Positions 29,678 to 40,000 are shown, counted from the first letter of the stretch. The stretch is 64,000 bases of DNA from Helicobacter sp. MIT 05-5293 (GCF_000765665.2 NZ_JROZ02000001.1:496001-560000); one strand, 5' to 3'. Program-made: numbers and translations. Notes: generated by a model not told the origin, from the sequence alone.

Positions 29678-32177
29678 TGTTATTCCTTGTTTGAGATTCT
29701 AAGCTTAAAAGAGCATATCTTTGGTGAGCAAAAATCTTTTTTGCTCCCGTAAGTATCGGATTGACAAGATAAATTGGCTCATCAAGATAGTAGTCTATAA
29801 ATACCTGCCCACTAACACAATGAGTAGAATCTGTAAGCGTGATGAAGTCTCCTTCTTGAAGATTCTGTTCTTGCATAAAAGATTTGCTCATATAAATGCC
29901 AACTTTATTTTGAATATGCTGACTTTTGGCAGTGTAGAGATTAAATTGTGAGGGAGAATGCAACATATAGGCATTGTATGTTTTCTTTTGAGGCAAGAGA
30001 AGTTGCTCATTAGATTCGGGGAGGTCTAAAGTTTGGGGGATTGTGATATTCTTGAAGCGATAACCCCGCAAATTTGTGCCGTCATTCAAGTAGCGATTCT
30101 CAAAATCATCAAATTCACAACCACAAATAAGGCTCGTGTAGTCTATCAAAAATTCACCTTTCATATCAAAAGCTTTAGCAATATCGCTCAAATCATAGCC
30201 ATTAAAGGGTAGGGCAGGCTTTAAAGGCAAAATACGCGAATCAATGCTTGTATAAGTGCCTTCTATTTGATTGAAAGCAGGGAGAATAAAATCTGGTTGA
30301 TAGTCTGAAGAAAAAGCAGTATGATTGTTAGAATCTTGCGAAATGAAATCAGAATCCATAATAAAATCACCTACATTACGGAATCCGATGGTATATTCTT
30401 GCTCATTTGTTTGAGGTAAGGGAGAGAGATCACAAATCATCGCTAAGCCAAGCGCATTTGCAAAAGGTGGGATAAGAAGAACTTTGAGATGCCCATCTTT
30501 TTGTAAAACCCCTAGAATCTTTGCAAATAATGCGCTTTGAGGGTGTTGGTATAAGTCATTTCCGATAATAAGAAGTGGCGTTGAATCAGCGTTGAAAAAT
30601 GCTGATAAGGCTTGCAAGTCTTCATTGTTAATTTGTGAATCTTGCAACATTTGATAAAGAGAAGTTTCTTTAATTTCTTCGACTTGCTCGATAATTTCTT
30701 GGGGTGCTTGGTCTTGTGCATCATCACCTTGCGCAGGAATTTGTTTTTTGACTTCTTTGATAATTTTTTCTTGTTGGACAATATGAGAATCACAGATTGC
30801 TTGGAGATGCGTATATAATGACGAATCATTTGATTGATAGGCTTGTGTAGCTAAAGCAATACTTCCCAATGCGACAGGTAGCGCGTCAGAATGATAATGA
30901 ATACTTCTAAGATTCTTGCTTAAACTACTCATTAGTGTGTCATGAATAGGGTGCATATAAATGACTTGCGAACCTTTGGTGAGTTTAAGTTTGTTGTTTA
31001 GCATATAGCGGAGTGTGGGCGCATTGTATCGAATCGCATCACCTAAAACAATGACATTTTGGGCATTTTTGACATCTTCAAGGTGAGAAAGTGTATTGCT
31101 TTGAGCGTAAGACAAAAAGGTATGGATAAAGTTTTTGAACGACAAAGCTTCATGGTTGTAAAGTTTGAGATTTAAAGATTTAGCAAGATGATTGAGCACG
31201 AATGCTTCTTCATTTGTGCTTTGATTACCAATATTAATGGCTTTTGCTTTTTTGAAAGCTTGAATCGCATCTTGTAGATTCTGTGTAGGAGAAGTGCTTG
31301 AGCATATATCATAAGCATATCGTCCTGCACCACAAATGGGATTAAAGTAAAAATCATTTTTTACGCGATAAATATGAGGTGTGCCTTGTGTATCACGATG
31401 ACGCACTTCGTAAATGATCTTGCAACCCATTGCGCAATGCACACAAGTAGATTCTATTTTTTTGAGCTCCCACGCATTGGCTTTGTATTTAAAATCATTT
31501 GTGCTTAAAGCACCCACAGGGCAGACGCTGATACACTCACCGCAATCAAAACAAGGCATTTCTCCTACAAAATCAATCAATGCTTTTTGTTTCCTTGCCC
31601 AAACGCTAAGCGCATCTTTAGGCATCTTTTCTTTCCAAAGCGACATATCTAAAGGCTCTAAATCTGCTTTTTGTGCCTTAAGGTTGGCTTCGCCGAGATT
31701 ATCTTTACAAGTTGTAACACATCGTTCGCACATAATACATAAATTTGGGTCATATACGGCTTTTGCCCATTGTTTATGTGGTTTATTGCTTTCTTTGATG
31801 CTGTATTCTTGACATTGCACATTCATTTTAAGAGTATAGTTTTGAAGCTCACATTCGCCGCTTTTATCGCATACACCACATTGGAGTGGGTGATTAACAT
31901 CATAACTTTGCATAATCGCATTGCGCTCTTGATTGATTTCTGGCGTATGTGTGTAAATATTCATACCTTCTTTGGCTTTGGTGTTGCAAGAATAGCTGCG
32001 TTTTCCATCGGCATCTATCATACAAAGTTTGCAAGCCATCGTTGGAGAACAGCCTGAAAGATAGCAAATAGCGGGGATTTCAATCCCTTCTTTGCGGGCG
32101 ATTTGCAAGATACTTTCACCCTCATTGCAAGTAATTTCTTTATCGTTGATATGGATAGTAATAGTGTTTTGACTCAT
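29670..32177 (-). CDS. nuoG: NADH-quinone oxidoreductase subunit G, epsilonproteobacterial type
   Basis: Iron-sulfur subunit of 835 residues. The N-terminal 2Fe-2S domain has CYLSGCSPTMACKLC and a further Cys at about 63. The His-Cys3 cluster region reads CGVCDKSGECELQNY. Two ferredoxin motifs follow (CIMCERCVTTCKD and CFDCGECISVCPVGALS), then CVHCAMGC near 245, where the molybdopterin-like domain starts. The degenerate C-terminal domain (250-835) is divergent. An insertion rich in E, K and Q lies at about 450-490. It directly follows the NuoF-substitute gene with a 4-base overlap. Confidence 0.95.
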   Translation of the reverse strand: MSQNTITIHINDKEITCNEGESILQIARKEGIEIPAICYLSGCSPTMACKLCMIDADGKRSYSCNTKAKEGMNIYTHTPEINQERNAIMQSYDVNHPLQCGVCDKSGECELQNYTLKMNVQCQEYSIKESNKPHKQWAKAVYDPNLCIMCERCVTTCKDNLGEANLKAQKADLEPLDMSLWKEKMPKDALSVWARKQKALIDFVGEMPCFDCGECISVCPVGALSTNDFKYKANAWELKKIESTCVHCAMGCKIIYEVRHRDTQGTPHIYRVKNDFYFNPICGAGRYAYDICSSTSPTQNLQDAIQAFKKAKAINIGNQSTNEEAFVLNHLAKSLNLKLYNHEALSFKNFIHTFLSYAQSNTLSHLEDVKNAQNVIVLGDAIRYNAPTLRYMLNNKLKLTKGSQVIYMHPIHDTLMSSLSKNLRSIHYHSDALPVALGSIALATQAYQSNDSSLYTHLQAICDSHIVQQEKIIKEVKKQIPAQGDDAQDQAPQEIIEQVEEIKETSLYQMLQDSQINNEDLQALSAFFNADSTPLLIIGNDLYQHPQSALFAKILGVLQKDGHLKVLLIPPFANALGLAMICDLSPLPQTNEQEYTIGFRNVGDFIMDSDFISQDSNNHTAFSSDYQPDFILPAFNQIEGTYTSIDSRILPLKPALPFNGYDLSDIAKAFDMKGEFLIDYTSLICGCEFDDFENRYLNDGTNLRGYRFKNITIPQTLDLPESNEQLLLPQKKTYNAYMLHSPSQFNLYTAKSQHIQNKVGIYMSKSFMQEQNLQEGDFITLTDSTHCVSGQVFIDYYLDEPIYLVNPILTGAKKIFAHQRYALLSLESQTRNNNE

Positions 32178-33028
32178 CTTGCAATTACCTCGACTTTCTG
32201 ATAGGGATAACCCACTTGTTGATAAGATTCTTGAGGGAGATAAAGTATCCCAATAGTCCCCTTAAGGTGAGAATCAATCTTTGCACAAGCCTCAAAAGAT
32301 TGAGTGTGGCTTTTTAGTATAATGGGTTGTAAATCATAAAGTTTATTTTGCGGTGCAAAGAGCAAAGGAGTTTGAAGAATATAAGGTTGTGTTTCTGTAG
32401 GCACGATATAGATGACATTGCCATTAGATTCTGGGAGAGATTCACAAGGAGCAAATACGATATTTGAGCAATGCGCATTTGGGGTAATGGTCGTCTCAAG
32501 AGTGGGGATAACGATATGTATATTGAGATATTGTGCCAAAGTGCCAATAATATGAGCTATCTCTATAGCTTCATCGTGCATGGCAAGCTCTTCACCAAGT
32601 ATCAATGTCATATCACTATTTTTAGGAATCTCACTCAATATTTGTAATTCTTCTTCACCAAGATTAGATTCTGAAGCAAGGAAACCAATGTCAAGATCAT
32701 CAAGAATCTGTTTGATATGGGAGGCTGTGGAGGGTTGCTGTGTCTGTTGAAAAAAGTCTTTGCTTAGCAAAAAATAAATAATAAGCCACGCCACACCTAA
32801 CTCTGTGCCTACTTCATAGCGAAAACAATGATTATTGCAAGAAGATTCTTGTGCAAATAAAGGGTGAAAAAGATATTTTTCAGAATCTTGCGATGCGTTT
32901 AAAGACGAATGTGTCCAAAAGTAACCAAAACTAATTATGTAAGGCGATTGATGAGCCATACAAGGTGTGATGGGTTTTTGGGCAATATTGGCAATCGTTT
33001 GAGCAAAAGAAATAAGCTTATTGCGCAT
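32174..33028 (-). CDS. NuoF-position substitute of epsilonproteobacterial complex I (HP1265-like)
   Basis: Protein of 284 residues at the place of nuoF. It lacks the NADH- and FMN-binding glycine loops and the 4Fe-4S cysteine motif of NuoF; the few cysteines (NNHCFRYE, CSNIVFAPCE) are not in a cluster pattern. This matches the lineage-specific protein HP1265/Cj1574 that replaces NuoF, in complexes thought to accept electrons from flavodoxin rather than NADH. It overlaps nuoG by 4 bases and the preceding small gene by 11 bases. The identification rests on position and on features that are missing. Confidence 0.8.
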   Translation of the reverse strand: MRNKLISFAQTIANIAQKPITPCMAHQSPYIISFGYFWTHSSLNASQDSEKYLFHPLFAQESSCNNHCFRYEVGTELGVAWLIIYFLLSKDFFQQTQQPSTASHIKQILDDLDIGFLASESNLGEEELQILSEIPKNSDMTLILGEELAMHDEAIEIAHIIGTLAQYLNIHIVIPTLETTITPNAHCSNIVFAPCESLPESNGNVIYIVPTETQPYILQTPLLFAPQNKLYDLQPIILKSHTQSFEACAKIDSHLKGTIGILYLPQESYQQVGYPYQKVEVIAR

Positions 33029-33254
33029 TGCACTTCCTTTTAACGACTAATGTCCAATCCACTTCGTTAAAGCGCAGACTATTCATCAACTCATCATTAC
33101 GAGTTTGGATACAATCAATGGCTTTTTGGACATTAGCAAAATCAGTCGCATCAAAAAGAAAAATAGCTACTTCGCCATCACTCATTGTATCAAGGAGATT
33201 CTCCATTTTAGATTCAAAAGTATCTTTTAAATGTCTTAAATCATATCGTGTCAT
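33018..33254 (-). CDS. NuoE-position substitute of epsilonproteobacterial complex I (HP1264-like)
   Basis: Small protein of 78 residues between nuoD and the NuoF substitute. It has no 2Fe-2S cysteines as a true NuoE would; its sequence is an alpha/beta pattern (LRHLKDTFESKMENLLDTM, then GEVAIFLFDATDF, then WTVVVKRK-like end). Length and position match H. pylori HP1264 (76 residues as remembered). With its neighbour it probably forms the electron entry site of a flavodoxin-dependent complex I. Confidence 0.8.
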   Translation of the reverse strand: MTRYDLRHLKDTFESKMENLLDTMSDGEVAIFLFDATDFANVQKAIDCIQTRNDELMNSLRFNEVDWTLVVKRKCNAQ

Positions 33255-33268
33255 CTTTTACCCTTTCC

Positions 33269-34498
33269 CTATCGATCCACTTCACCAAAGACAACATTTG
33301 TAGAGCCAAGAATTGTAGGAATATCAGCAAGATAATGCCCTACGAGCAATTCTTGTAATGCCCCTGTGTGATAAAAACTCGGTGAACGCACTTTGAGTCG
33401 GTGAGGGTAGGGCGCACCCTGTGAATTGATAAAGAATCCAAGTTCGCCTTTGGGGGATTCTGTCGGCACATAGGATTCTCCGACAGGCGGACGCATACCT
33501 TGCGTTACAAGCACAAAATGTTGCATTAAAGAGTAATTTTGCGTCATAATGTGTTCTTTTGGTGAGGAAATATATCGGGCATCTTTTGCCATAATTTCGC
33601 GCGGTGTAGAAGGATACATAGCAATAAGCTGTTTAAGAATCTTGAGTGATTCATAAATTTCTTCGATATATAATTGATAACGCGCATAACAATCCCCTTC
33701 TGTAGCGACAGGCACCACAAAATCAAGCTCTGAATATAGCTCATAAGGTTGATGCTTACGAATATCCCATTTGATTCCGCTACCGCGAGCCATCACACCA
33801 CTCAAACTCCATTGTGAAACAAACTCTGCAGACACATATCCGACATTTTCAAGGCGAATGCGCCAGATTCTGTTTTGGTCTAGTAATCCTCGCACTAAGT
33901 CTAATGTTTTTGGCACTTCTTGTATGAATTTTTCCACGCTCTCAAGGAAGTTGTGCGGGAGATCAAGAGGCACACCGCCAATGCGGATTGCATTATGTGT
34001 AAGTCTCGCTCCGCAGTAATCTTCCATTAAATCCAATCCGTATTCGCGTTGGATAAAACAATAAAGGAAAATTGATAATGCACCCACGTCCATTCCATGC
34101 ACACCGATAAAAAATAAATGTGAGATGACACGATTAATCTCTGCAAGCATCGTGCGTATGACTTTGGCTCGTAACGGGACTTCCGCGCCAATCAATTTTT
34201 CTACGCTAAGAGCAAAAGCAAGGTTATTGCTCGTTGCGGCAATATAATCCAACCGATCAGTCGTAGGCATAAACTCATTATATATCATATTTTCGGCAAG
34301 TTTTTCGACACCTCGATGTAAATAGCCAATATCGGGTGTGGCTTTAATAATTTTTTCATTTTCTAGCTCGAGAATCAAGCGAAGCTGCCCATGTGCAGAA
34401 GGGTGCTGTGGTCCAAAATTAAGAATCATCTTATCATTTTCTTGCTCAAAAAAGATATTTTCAAAGTTTGGTTTTAAACGTGTGTAGTTTTGCTTCAT
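33269..34498 (-). CDS. nuoD: NADH-quinone oxidoreductase subunit D
   Basis: 49-kDa subunit, 409 residues, which lines the quinone-binding pocket. Family motifs: [51 protein letters not shown] and, near the C terminus, [19 protein letters not shown] with [21 protein letters not shown]. It overlaps nuoC by 4 bases. Confidence 0.97.
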   Translation of the reverse strand: MKQNYTRLKPNFENIFFEQENDKMILNFGPQHPSAHGQLRLILELENEKIIKATPDIGYLHRGVEKLAENMIYNEFMPTTDRLDYIAATSNNLAFALSVEKLIGAEVPLRAKVIRTMLAEINRVISHLFFIGVHGMDVGALSIFLYCFIQREYGLDLMEDYCGARLTHNAIRIGGVPLDLPHNFLESVEKFIQEVPKTLDLVRGLLDQNRIWRIRLENVGYVSAEFVSQWSLSGVMARGSGIKWDIRKHQPYELYSELDFVVPVATEGDCYARYQLYIEEIYESLKILKQLIAMYPSTPREIMAKDARYISSPKEHIMTQNYSLMQHFVLVTQGMRPPVGESYVPTESPKGELGFFINSQGAPYPHRLKVRSPSFYHTGALQELLVGHYLADIPTILGSTNVVFGEVDR

Positions 34499-35250
34499 CT
34501 GCGTTCCTCAAGTTTTTTACTACTTTTAAATTGCTTCAATAAGGCAGGAGCATTTTCTTCTTGATAACGCACCTCAAAGCTTACAGGTGCAAAGTTTATC
34601 GTATCGCATGGATCAATTCTTGCACTATCTCGTTGCTCTTTACCGATGATAGAGCGGTAAGATTTGCCAAAAATTTTATCCACTTCATACCATTGTGCAG
34701 ATTCATCGCCTTGTAATGGATAAGATTTTAATAGGGGGTGTCCCACCCAGTCTTTGGGCATCAAGATTCTTTCTAAATGTGGGTGTCCTTCAAAGATAAT
34801 GCCAAACATATCATAACATTCTCTTTCACTCCAATTGGCACTTTTAAAAAGTGATGCGATTGAGGCGATATTTTGCCCTTTTTTGAGTTTTGTTTTAATC
34901 TTCAGACGTTTAGAATAGGTGTCTTCTATTTTAAGAAGAAGATAAAAGAGTTCAAATTCATTAGAATCCTCAATCTTGTCAATTGCGCTCATTTCTGTGA
35001 GTGTTTGATAACCCAAGGATTTTAATTCTTGAATGCAGGGGAAAATTTGTTGAGAATCTACCCATAAAGTCGCTAAGTCATTTTGAATATAAGCTTGATT
35101 GAGTGTCATTTTTGATGAAAGATATTTCCACTCTTCTTCATAAATCGTGCCTTCTATGGGAAGCATCGGGCAAGTAGGCGGAATATCAAAGCGAGGTGTA
35201 TAATAGACTTTTTTTTGTGTGTTTTGTTTAGGAGGATTCTGTCGTATCAT
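34495..35250 (-). CDS. nuoC: NADH-quinone oxidoreductase subunit C
   Basis: 30-kDa peripheral subunit, 251 residues. The family signature [20 protein letters not shown] lies at about 135-154, followed by [20 protein letters not shown]. The N-terminal ~50 residues ([19 protein letters not shown]) are a lineage-specific extension. Separate from nuoD, unlike the NuoCD fusion of enterobacteria. Confidence 0.95.
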   Translation of the reverse strand: MIRQNPPKQNTQKKVYYTPRFDIPPTCPMLPIEGTIYEEEWKYLSSKMTLNQAYIQNDLATLWVDSQQIFPCIQELKSLGYQTLTEMSAIDKIEDSNEFELFYLLLKIEDTYSKRLKIKTKLKKGQNIASIASLFKSANWSERECYDMFGIIFEGHPHLERILMPKDWVGHPLLKSYPLQGDESAQWYEVDKIFGKSYRSIIGKEQRDSARIDPCDTINFAPVSFEVRYQEENAPALLKQFKSSKKLEERR

Positions 35251-35262
35251 TTTTAAATTCCT

Positions 35263-35793
35263 TTATACTAAACGCTTTTTAATAACAGGAGCTTTGGCTT
35301 TTTGCTTTCGTATTTTTTGTTGCAATACCATTACTGCGTATTGAAGTGTTTCTGGACGAGGAGCGCAACCGGGCAAATAAATATCTACAGGGATAATGCG
35401 ATCCACACCTTGCACGGTCGAGTAGGTGTTAAACATTCCCCCTGTGTTTGCGCAACTGCCCATTGAAATGACCCACTTGGGTTCGGGCATTTGATCATAG
35501 AGACGGCGGAGGAACTCGGCATGTTTTTTTGTGAGTGTTCCAGAGACAATCATTAAGTCGGCTTGTCGAGGGGAAGCACGAAAAATCGTCCCGAATCGAT
35601 CTAAGTCAAAACGACTTCCACCCGTTGCCATCATTTCAATAGCACAGCATGCAAGCCCATAGGTAAGCCCCCATAAAGAATTGCTTCGTCCCCAATTGAG
35701 CAGCTTATCTACCGTGCTTAAAGCAATAGGTAAGCCTGCATTTTGTGTATAATTTACTCGATGCTCTGCCATGACAATGCTCCTTTTTTCCAC
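35263..35793 (-). CDS. nuoB: NADH-quinone oxidoreductase subunit B
   Basis: Subunit holding the last cluster, N2, before quinone; 176 residues. Ligand cysteines are visible in [15 protein letters not shown] (the tandem CC), [17 protein letters not shown] and [12 protein letters not shown]. The ATG lies inside nuoA, with an overlap of up to 40 bases; a second ATG at residue 8 (MAEHRVNY) would reduce this overlap and is a real alternative. Confidence 0.96.
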   Translation of the reverse strand: MEKRSIVMAEHRVNYTQNAGLPIALSTVDKLLNWGRSNSLWGLTYGLACCAIEMMATGGSRFDLDRFGTIFRASPRQADLMIVSGTLTKKHAEFLRRLYDQMPEPKWVISMGSCANTGGMFNTYSTVQGVDRIIPVDIYLPGCAPRPETLQYAVMVLQQKIRKQKAKAPVIKKRLV

Positions 35794-36158
35794 GCATAGA
35801 TAAAACCTACAAGCAAGAAAGCTATAAAACTTATCATTTCTACAAATACAAATATGCCTAACCCAATATGCTCGAATAATTTAAAATTTAAAGCCCATGG
35901 CACCATAAAAAGCACTTCAATATCAAAAAGAATAAAAAGCAAAGCAAGAATAAAAAAATGTGTCGAGATTCTGTTGGGCTGTTTGTTGGAAGTAGGACCA
36001 CATTCATAAGTCGATAGCTTGAGCTTTTCACGATCTTTTTTAGCAAGCGCACGCGAAATAAAACGTTGCAAGCGTAGAGTCATCGGAAACGCTATGCTTA
36101 CAAGCACAAATAGGATAAAGACGCCAAAATAAGGATGTTCAAAAGTCGCATGACTCAT
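35754..36158 (-). CDS. nuoA: NADH-quinone oxidoreductase subunit A
   Basis: Three-helix membrane subunit, 134 residues, first gene of the nuo operon. The conserved acidic loop before the second helix reads [21 protein letters not shown], with the following helix [12 protein letters not shown] carrying conserved acidic residues. The 111-base gap to yebC probably contains the operon promoter: on the minus strand a TTGACG (36217-36222) and several T/A-rich -10 candidates occur, but no pair is at ideal spacing. A 7-base-pair palindrome at 36231-36247 may end yebC transcription. Confidence 0.94.
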   Translation of the reverse strand: MSHATFEHPYFGVFILFVLVSIAFPMTLRLQRFISRALAKKDREKLKLSTYECGPTSNKQPNRISTHFFILALLFILFDIEVLFMVPWALNFKLFEHIGLGIFVFVEMISFIAFLLVGFIYAWKKGALSWQSIE

Positions 36159-36269
36159 AAAATGCCTTTTAATTTGTTGTTGAGATTAATCGGTATTTTA
36201 ATGTATAGATTCTGAAAAAAACGTCAATAAGTAAAAGAATCTTTTACAAAACAAAACTTGGTTACTTTT

Positions 36270-36983
36270 TTACTCTATGTTTGTATAGACTGCTTGGACA
36301 TCATCATCATCTTCAATCTTGTCTAGCAGTTTTTCAATTTCTTGCATTTGCGATTCTGTAAGTGCAATCGGAGAAGTTGGGATTCTCTGCAGTGTAGCTT
36401 TAGAGACTTGTATATTTAATGTTTCAAAGCCTTCATTAAGCTTGCCAAAATCTTTATAATCTCCATAGGCGATATACGCATTTTCTTTATCTTCTGCTGT
36501 TTCTAATTCTTCCAAACCATAGTCAATCAATGCAAGTTCAATGTCATCTTTATTTTGCGTTGTCTCAAATTCAATCACACTTTTGCGCTCAAACATAAAC
36601 TCAATAGATCCATTGGTGAGGACACTTGCCCCGGGTGTTTTGTTAAAATAGCTTTTGATATTAGCAATCGTGCGTGTGGGATTGTCTGTAGTGCATTCAA
36701 TAAATATAAGCACACCATAGTTTGCTTTGCCCTCATAAGTGATTTCACTAAAAATACCTTCTTTCCCACTAGCGCGTTTAATGGCAGCATCAATATTGTC
36801 TTTTGGCATATTCTGTGTTTTTGCATTGGCAATGGCTAATCGTAGCTTGGCATTCATTGTCGGATCACTCCCGCCCTCTTTTGCCGCTACGGTGATAGCT
36901 TTAGCAAGTTTGGGAAAAACTTTACTCATTTTGTCCCATCGTTTTTCTTTAGCGGCTCTGCGGTATTCAAACGCTCTTCCCAT
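36270..36983 (-). CDS. yebC: YebC/TACO1-family protein
   Basis: Protein of 237 residues of the YebC/PmpR family, now known as a ribosome-associated factor that eases difficult sequences, and annotated earlier as a transcriptional regulator. Hallmarks: [44 protein letters not shown] and [15 protein letters not shown] in the N-terminal domain. The acidic C-terminal end [17 protein letters not shown] is typical. Order yebC-hemB-arsS-arsR follows H. pylori HP0162-HP0166, with an extra switched gene inserted next. Confidence 0.95.
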   Translation of the reverse strand: MGRAFEYRRAAKEKRWDKMSKVFPKLAKAITVAAKEGGSDPTMNAKLRLAIANAKTQNMPKDNIDAAIKRASGKEGIFSEITYEGKANYGVLIFIECTTDNPTRTIANIKSYFNKTPGASVLTNGSIEFMFERKSVIEFETTQNKDDIELALIDYGLEELETAEDKENAYIAYGDYKDFGKLNEGFETLNIQVSKATLQRIPTSPIALTESQMQEIEKLLDKIEDDDDVQAVYTNIE

Positions 36984-37030
36984 AAAAAGTCCTTATGATA
37001 TTTTTGGAGAGGTATTATACCAAAAACTTT

Positions 37031-37727
37031 TTAGTCTGTTACAAACTGATATTCATTCAGCAAAGAAATTATTTTGGTTTTGTCAAGATTTTCTTGAGGC
37101 TTGAAGATACCTAAAGTTTCTGTCTGATCGATGATGTTTAAAAATTCTAAAACAATATGATATTGAGGGCGATTAAAAAAATCATGAATGATAATCGTGC
37201 TATTGTGATGGCAGTGTAGTAGGGTGCTAAGCACACATGCCACACGAAAACGCCCATCGATAAAAAATGTGTCAATGTCTAGAATCTCTTCAGGAGGGAG
37301 TGTTTGAAAAATCCATTGTGAATACAGAGGGTAGTTTTCTCTTTTACTATCATCGACAGGGACACCCCAAGCTTTTGTTTTGCCAATATCAATATGATAG
37401 AATCTTAAGCGAGGCGATAAAGATTCTATATTATGGTCAGCATTAGGTATTTTAAGAGCGTTTGCGATAAGCTCATTTGTGCTTAATTGGTCAATAAACG
37501 AAGCATCAGATTCGATACTGATGACTTTGGTCAAAGTGGCATATAAGACTAAAAAAGTGCTCCCACCACAACCAAATTCTAAGTATTTTTGGGAAGAAAG
37601 TGTATGCTTTAGAAAAGTATTGATTTCCTTTGGAGAAGCATACATAGGAAGGAAGTGTTGAGTTTTGATTTTATGCCCCCCCCCCCGTTAGAAGTGAAGT
37701 AATCTTATTAAGAAAATGTTTTGCCAT
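37031..37727 (-). CDS. phase-variable SAM-methyltransferase-like protein, out of frame (OFF) in this sequence
   Basis: The full gene appears to start at the ATG at 37727, with AAGGA 6 bases upstream, 10 bases after the hemB stop. Thirteen codons later comes a run of 11 G (minus strand, 37686-37676). With 11 G the frame reads 18 residues and stops at TAA; with 10 or 13 G it joins the long downstream frame and encodes about 231 residues. The downstream ATG at 37645 has no ribosome site. The protein has a Rossmann motif I YLEFGCGGSTFLVLYA, IESDASFIDQL, and INTFFIDGRFRVA-type (DIDTFFIDGRFRVAC) motifs of class I methyltransferase folds. The substrate is unknown. This gene is not in the remembered H. 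pylori yebC-hemB interval. Confidence 0.75.
37676..37686 (-). repeat. homopolymeric G tract (11 G on the coding strand), phase-variation switch
   Basis: Eleven consecutive C on the plus strand (G on the coding strand), by far the longest G/C homopolymer in the window. It lies 14 codons after a well-placed start codon and sets the frame of the downstream methyltransferase-like gene. Slipped-strand changes of one base would switch it between an 18-residue product and the full protein. Tract length in an assembly may be a population mode or a sequencing artefact. Confidence 0.9.
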
Positions 37728-37739
37728 TATGTGTCCTTA

Positions 37740-38717
37740 TCAGTGAAGTTTATTGAGAATCTTCGCGATTTCTTTTGTGTGATAGCTGATGATAATATCC
37801 GCGCCTGCTCTTTTGAAAGAAGTGAGTGTTTCTAATAACACCCTCTCATAATCAATGAGTCCTGCTTTTTGTGCATTTTTGAGCATCGCGTATTCTCCGC
37901 TGACATTATACACAGCTAAGGGCAATAATGTGCGGTCTCGAATATCACGCACAATGTCTAAATATGCAAGAGCAGGTTTTACCATTAAAATATCAGCCCC
38001 TTCAGCTTCGTCAGTAAGGCTTTCAAGAATTGCCTCTCTACGATTTGCTGGATCTTCTTGATAGGAATTTCTATCACCAAAGCTTGGAGCAGAATTTGCT
38101 GCATCACGGAAAGGTCCATAATAACCGCTAGCAAATTTTGTAGAATAGCTCATAATAGGAATATGAGAGAATCCACTTTTGTCTAAATAAGTACGGATTG
38201 TGGCAATCATACCGTCCATCATTGCGCTTGGAGCAATCATATCTGCGCCACAGGTCGCTAACACGATGGCTTGTTGTCCTAATATCTCTAAAGTCGCATC
38301 GTTATCAACACTATTTAATTTTGGGTCGAGAATCCCGCAATGCCCATGGTCGGTGTATTCACAAAAGCATAAATCCATCGTTACCATCATTTCAGGAAAA
38401 TCTTTTTTAATAGCTTTTACTGCCCTTGCGATAATACTTTGATCACTTAATGCTTCACTTCCAAAAGAATCTTTATGGCTTGGCAAACCAAATAAAATAA
38501 TGTGTTGAATACCCAAATCGCGTAATTCTTTGCATTCTTGCAATATTGTATCAATACTCATTTGATAAACATCAGGCATCGATGGAATTTCATTTTTGAT
38601 ACCTTCTCCTTCAATGACAAAAAGCGGATAAATAAATTGCCTTATATCAAGCTGGGTCTCTCTCACTAATGATCTTAAGGGAGCTTTAAGTCGTGTGCGT
38701 TTTAGTCTTCTAAACAT
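37740..38717 (-). CDS. hemB: delta-aminolevulinic acid dehydratase (porphobilinogen synthase)
   Basis: Condenses two 5-aminolevulinate molecules into porphobilinogen for haem. 325 residues, full length. Motifs: [19 protein letters not shown] with the metal-binding Cys cluster, the Schiff-base lysine region [15 protein letters not shown], and [16 protein letters not shown] with the second active-site Lys. Its stop codon lies 12 bases before the start of the poly-G-controlled gene, so the two may share a transcript. hemD lies elsewhere in this window. Confidence 0.97.
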   Translation of the reverse strand: MFRRLKRTRLKAPLRSLVRETQLDIRQFIYPLFVIEGEGIKNEIPSMPDVYQMSIDTILQECKELRDLGIQHIILFGLPSHKDSFGSEALSDQSIIARAVKAIKKDFPEMMVTMDLCFCEYTDHGHCGILDPKLNSVDNDATLEILGQQAIVLATCGADMIAPSAMMDGMIATIRTYLDKSGFSHIPIMSYSTKFASGYYGPFRDAANSAPSFGDRNSYQEDPANRREAILESLTDEAEGADILMVKPALAYLDIVRDIRDRTLLPLAVYNVSGEYAMLKNAQKAGLIDYERVLLETLTSFKRAGADIIISYHTKEIAKILNKLH

Positions 38718-38740
38718 AGGTTATTTCTCCTTTGTTAAGT

Positions 38741-39997
38741 TTATTTTAAAGGGCAATAGTTTTCTACCACACAATAATGAATGATAAAAATATTTACCCC
38801 GTCTTTGTGTTTGTAGCTAAATTTGAAACCTTGTGCATCAAGTGTATTTTTTATGATATACATACCTAATCCAAATCCTTGTGATGATGGCTTTTGGGGA
38901 TTCTTAAAATAGGGCTTAAAATATTCTTTAAACTCATATTGCAAGGCTTGCCCCTTATTTGTCAGATAAAGTCTGTCATTTTTGATATACACTTGGACTT
39001 TGCCATCAGAGCTGTATTTTATGGCATTGTCTAAAAGATTCTTAATGGCAATTGCAAACAGGTCAAAATCGGCTTTAATCAAAGCATCAGGAGCATTTAG
39101 TGTAATAGGATCATCGGGTGTATTCTCATCAATCAAGAGCATTTCTTTGGTATGGTTGATCAAATCTTGTAGCAAAAACTCTTGTTTATTGAGGTGATAA
39201 TTTTTTGAGCTAATTTGTTCAATTTTGGCAAATTCATTAATCAGCTCATTGAGCCGTGTGAAAGCAGAGCAAAGTTTTTGTTTTTGTGTAGTATCTTGCA
39301 CCATTTCAGCGATGATTCTTCCTTTGGTAATAGGTGTTTTAAGCTCATGCATTATAGAGCGGAGAAGAAGACTTCTTGCTTCATTGAGGGATTTGATTTG
39401 ATTAGAAGATTTGTAAAATTCATTTTGAAGCTCACCAATCTCATCTTTTGCGTTGGGATTATAATGTATGTTGGAATTATCACCTTCAGCAAATTGTTTG
39501 ATATGCTCTTTAAGTGTTTTGAGAGGCATCAAACTCTTTAGCACGACAAAGAAAACAAAAGTGAGTAAAATGATGCCAACTAGCGTAATGATGTAGAAAT
39601 TTTTATAAGATTTTCGCGATTGATCTTTGTATAAAATTGCCTCATCAGCTGTCTCAAGGAGGATATAAATGCCATCTGGGGTATTGACAGCTTTTGCAAA
39701 AATACCGCTAAAGTTTGAGGGTATTTTATTGACTTCTTGAAGCGATTTTTTAATATCATTTTCTACAGGAGAAAATTGCATTTTTTCAAGGTATTTTTTA
39801 ATGAGATCAATATTGCCACCATATTGCATTATTTCATTGATCGTGATAATGTATTGATTGTAGCGGAATTCGGAAAGAAGATTCTCATTTTGGATATGAT
39901 CTTCAATGAAATAATGCGAAATGGCAAAAAAGCTTAACAAAGTGCATACAAATAAAATAGTAATCTTAAAAAAAATCGAATGTTTGAATTGTAACAT
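38741..39997 (-). CDS. arsS: sensor histidine kinase ArsS (acid-responsive)
   Basis: Membrane sensor kinase of 418 residues: membrane helices at about 8-28 and 134-155 flank a ~105-residue periplasmic sensor, followed by a HAMP-like segment and the kinase core. Phosphoacceptor His217 sits in SIMHELKTPITKGR, the N box in IAIKNLLDNAIKYSS, and the G box in GFGLGMYIIKNTL. Its pairing with the downstream-named regulator (upstream on this strand, 3-base gap) and its place after hemB match H. pylori ArsRS, which controls the acid response. The C-terminal homopolymer known for H. pylori arsS is not present. Confidence 0.88.
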   Translation of the reverse strand: MLQFKHSIFFKITILFVCTLLSFFAISHYFIEDHIQNENLLSEFRYNQYIITINEIMQYGGNIDLIKKYLEKMQFSPVENDIKKSLQEVNKIPSNFSGIFAKAVNTPDGIYILLETADEAILYKDQSRKSYKNFYIITLVGIILLTFVFFVVLKSLMPLKTLKEHIKQFAEGDNSNIHYNPNAKDEIGELQNEFYKSSNQIKSLNEARSLLLRSIMHELKTPITKGRIIAEMVQDTTQKQKLCSAFTRLNELINEFAKIEQISSKNYHLNKQEFLLQDLINHTKEMLLIDENTPDDPITLNAPDALIKADFDLFAIAIKNLLDNAIKYSSDGKVQVYIKNDRLYLTNKGQALQYEFKEYFKPYFKNPQKPSSQGFGLGMYIIKNTLDAQGFKFSYKHKDGVNIFIIHYCVVENYCPLK

Positions 39998-40000
39998 ACT

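Noticed and set aside
36231-36247. GTAAAAG-AAT-CTTTTAC palindrome as a regulator-binding site for the nuo operon
   Set aside because: Equally well explained as a weak terminator of yebC and by the common GATTC/GAATC motif; no matching copy was found upstream of another gene in the window.
37031-37645. Methyltransferase-like gene starting at the ATG at 37645
   Set aside because: There is no ribosome site in front of it, whereas the ATG at 37727 has one and is joined in frame by a one-base change in the 11-G tract.
38741-39997. Phase-variable C tract at the 3' end of arsS as in H. pylori
   Set aside because: The C-terminal coding region contains no homopolymer longer than four to six bases, so this kinase does not appear to be switched.
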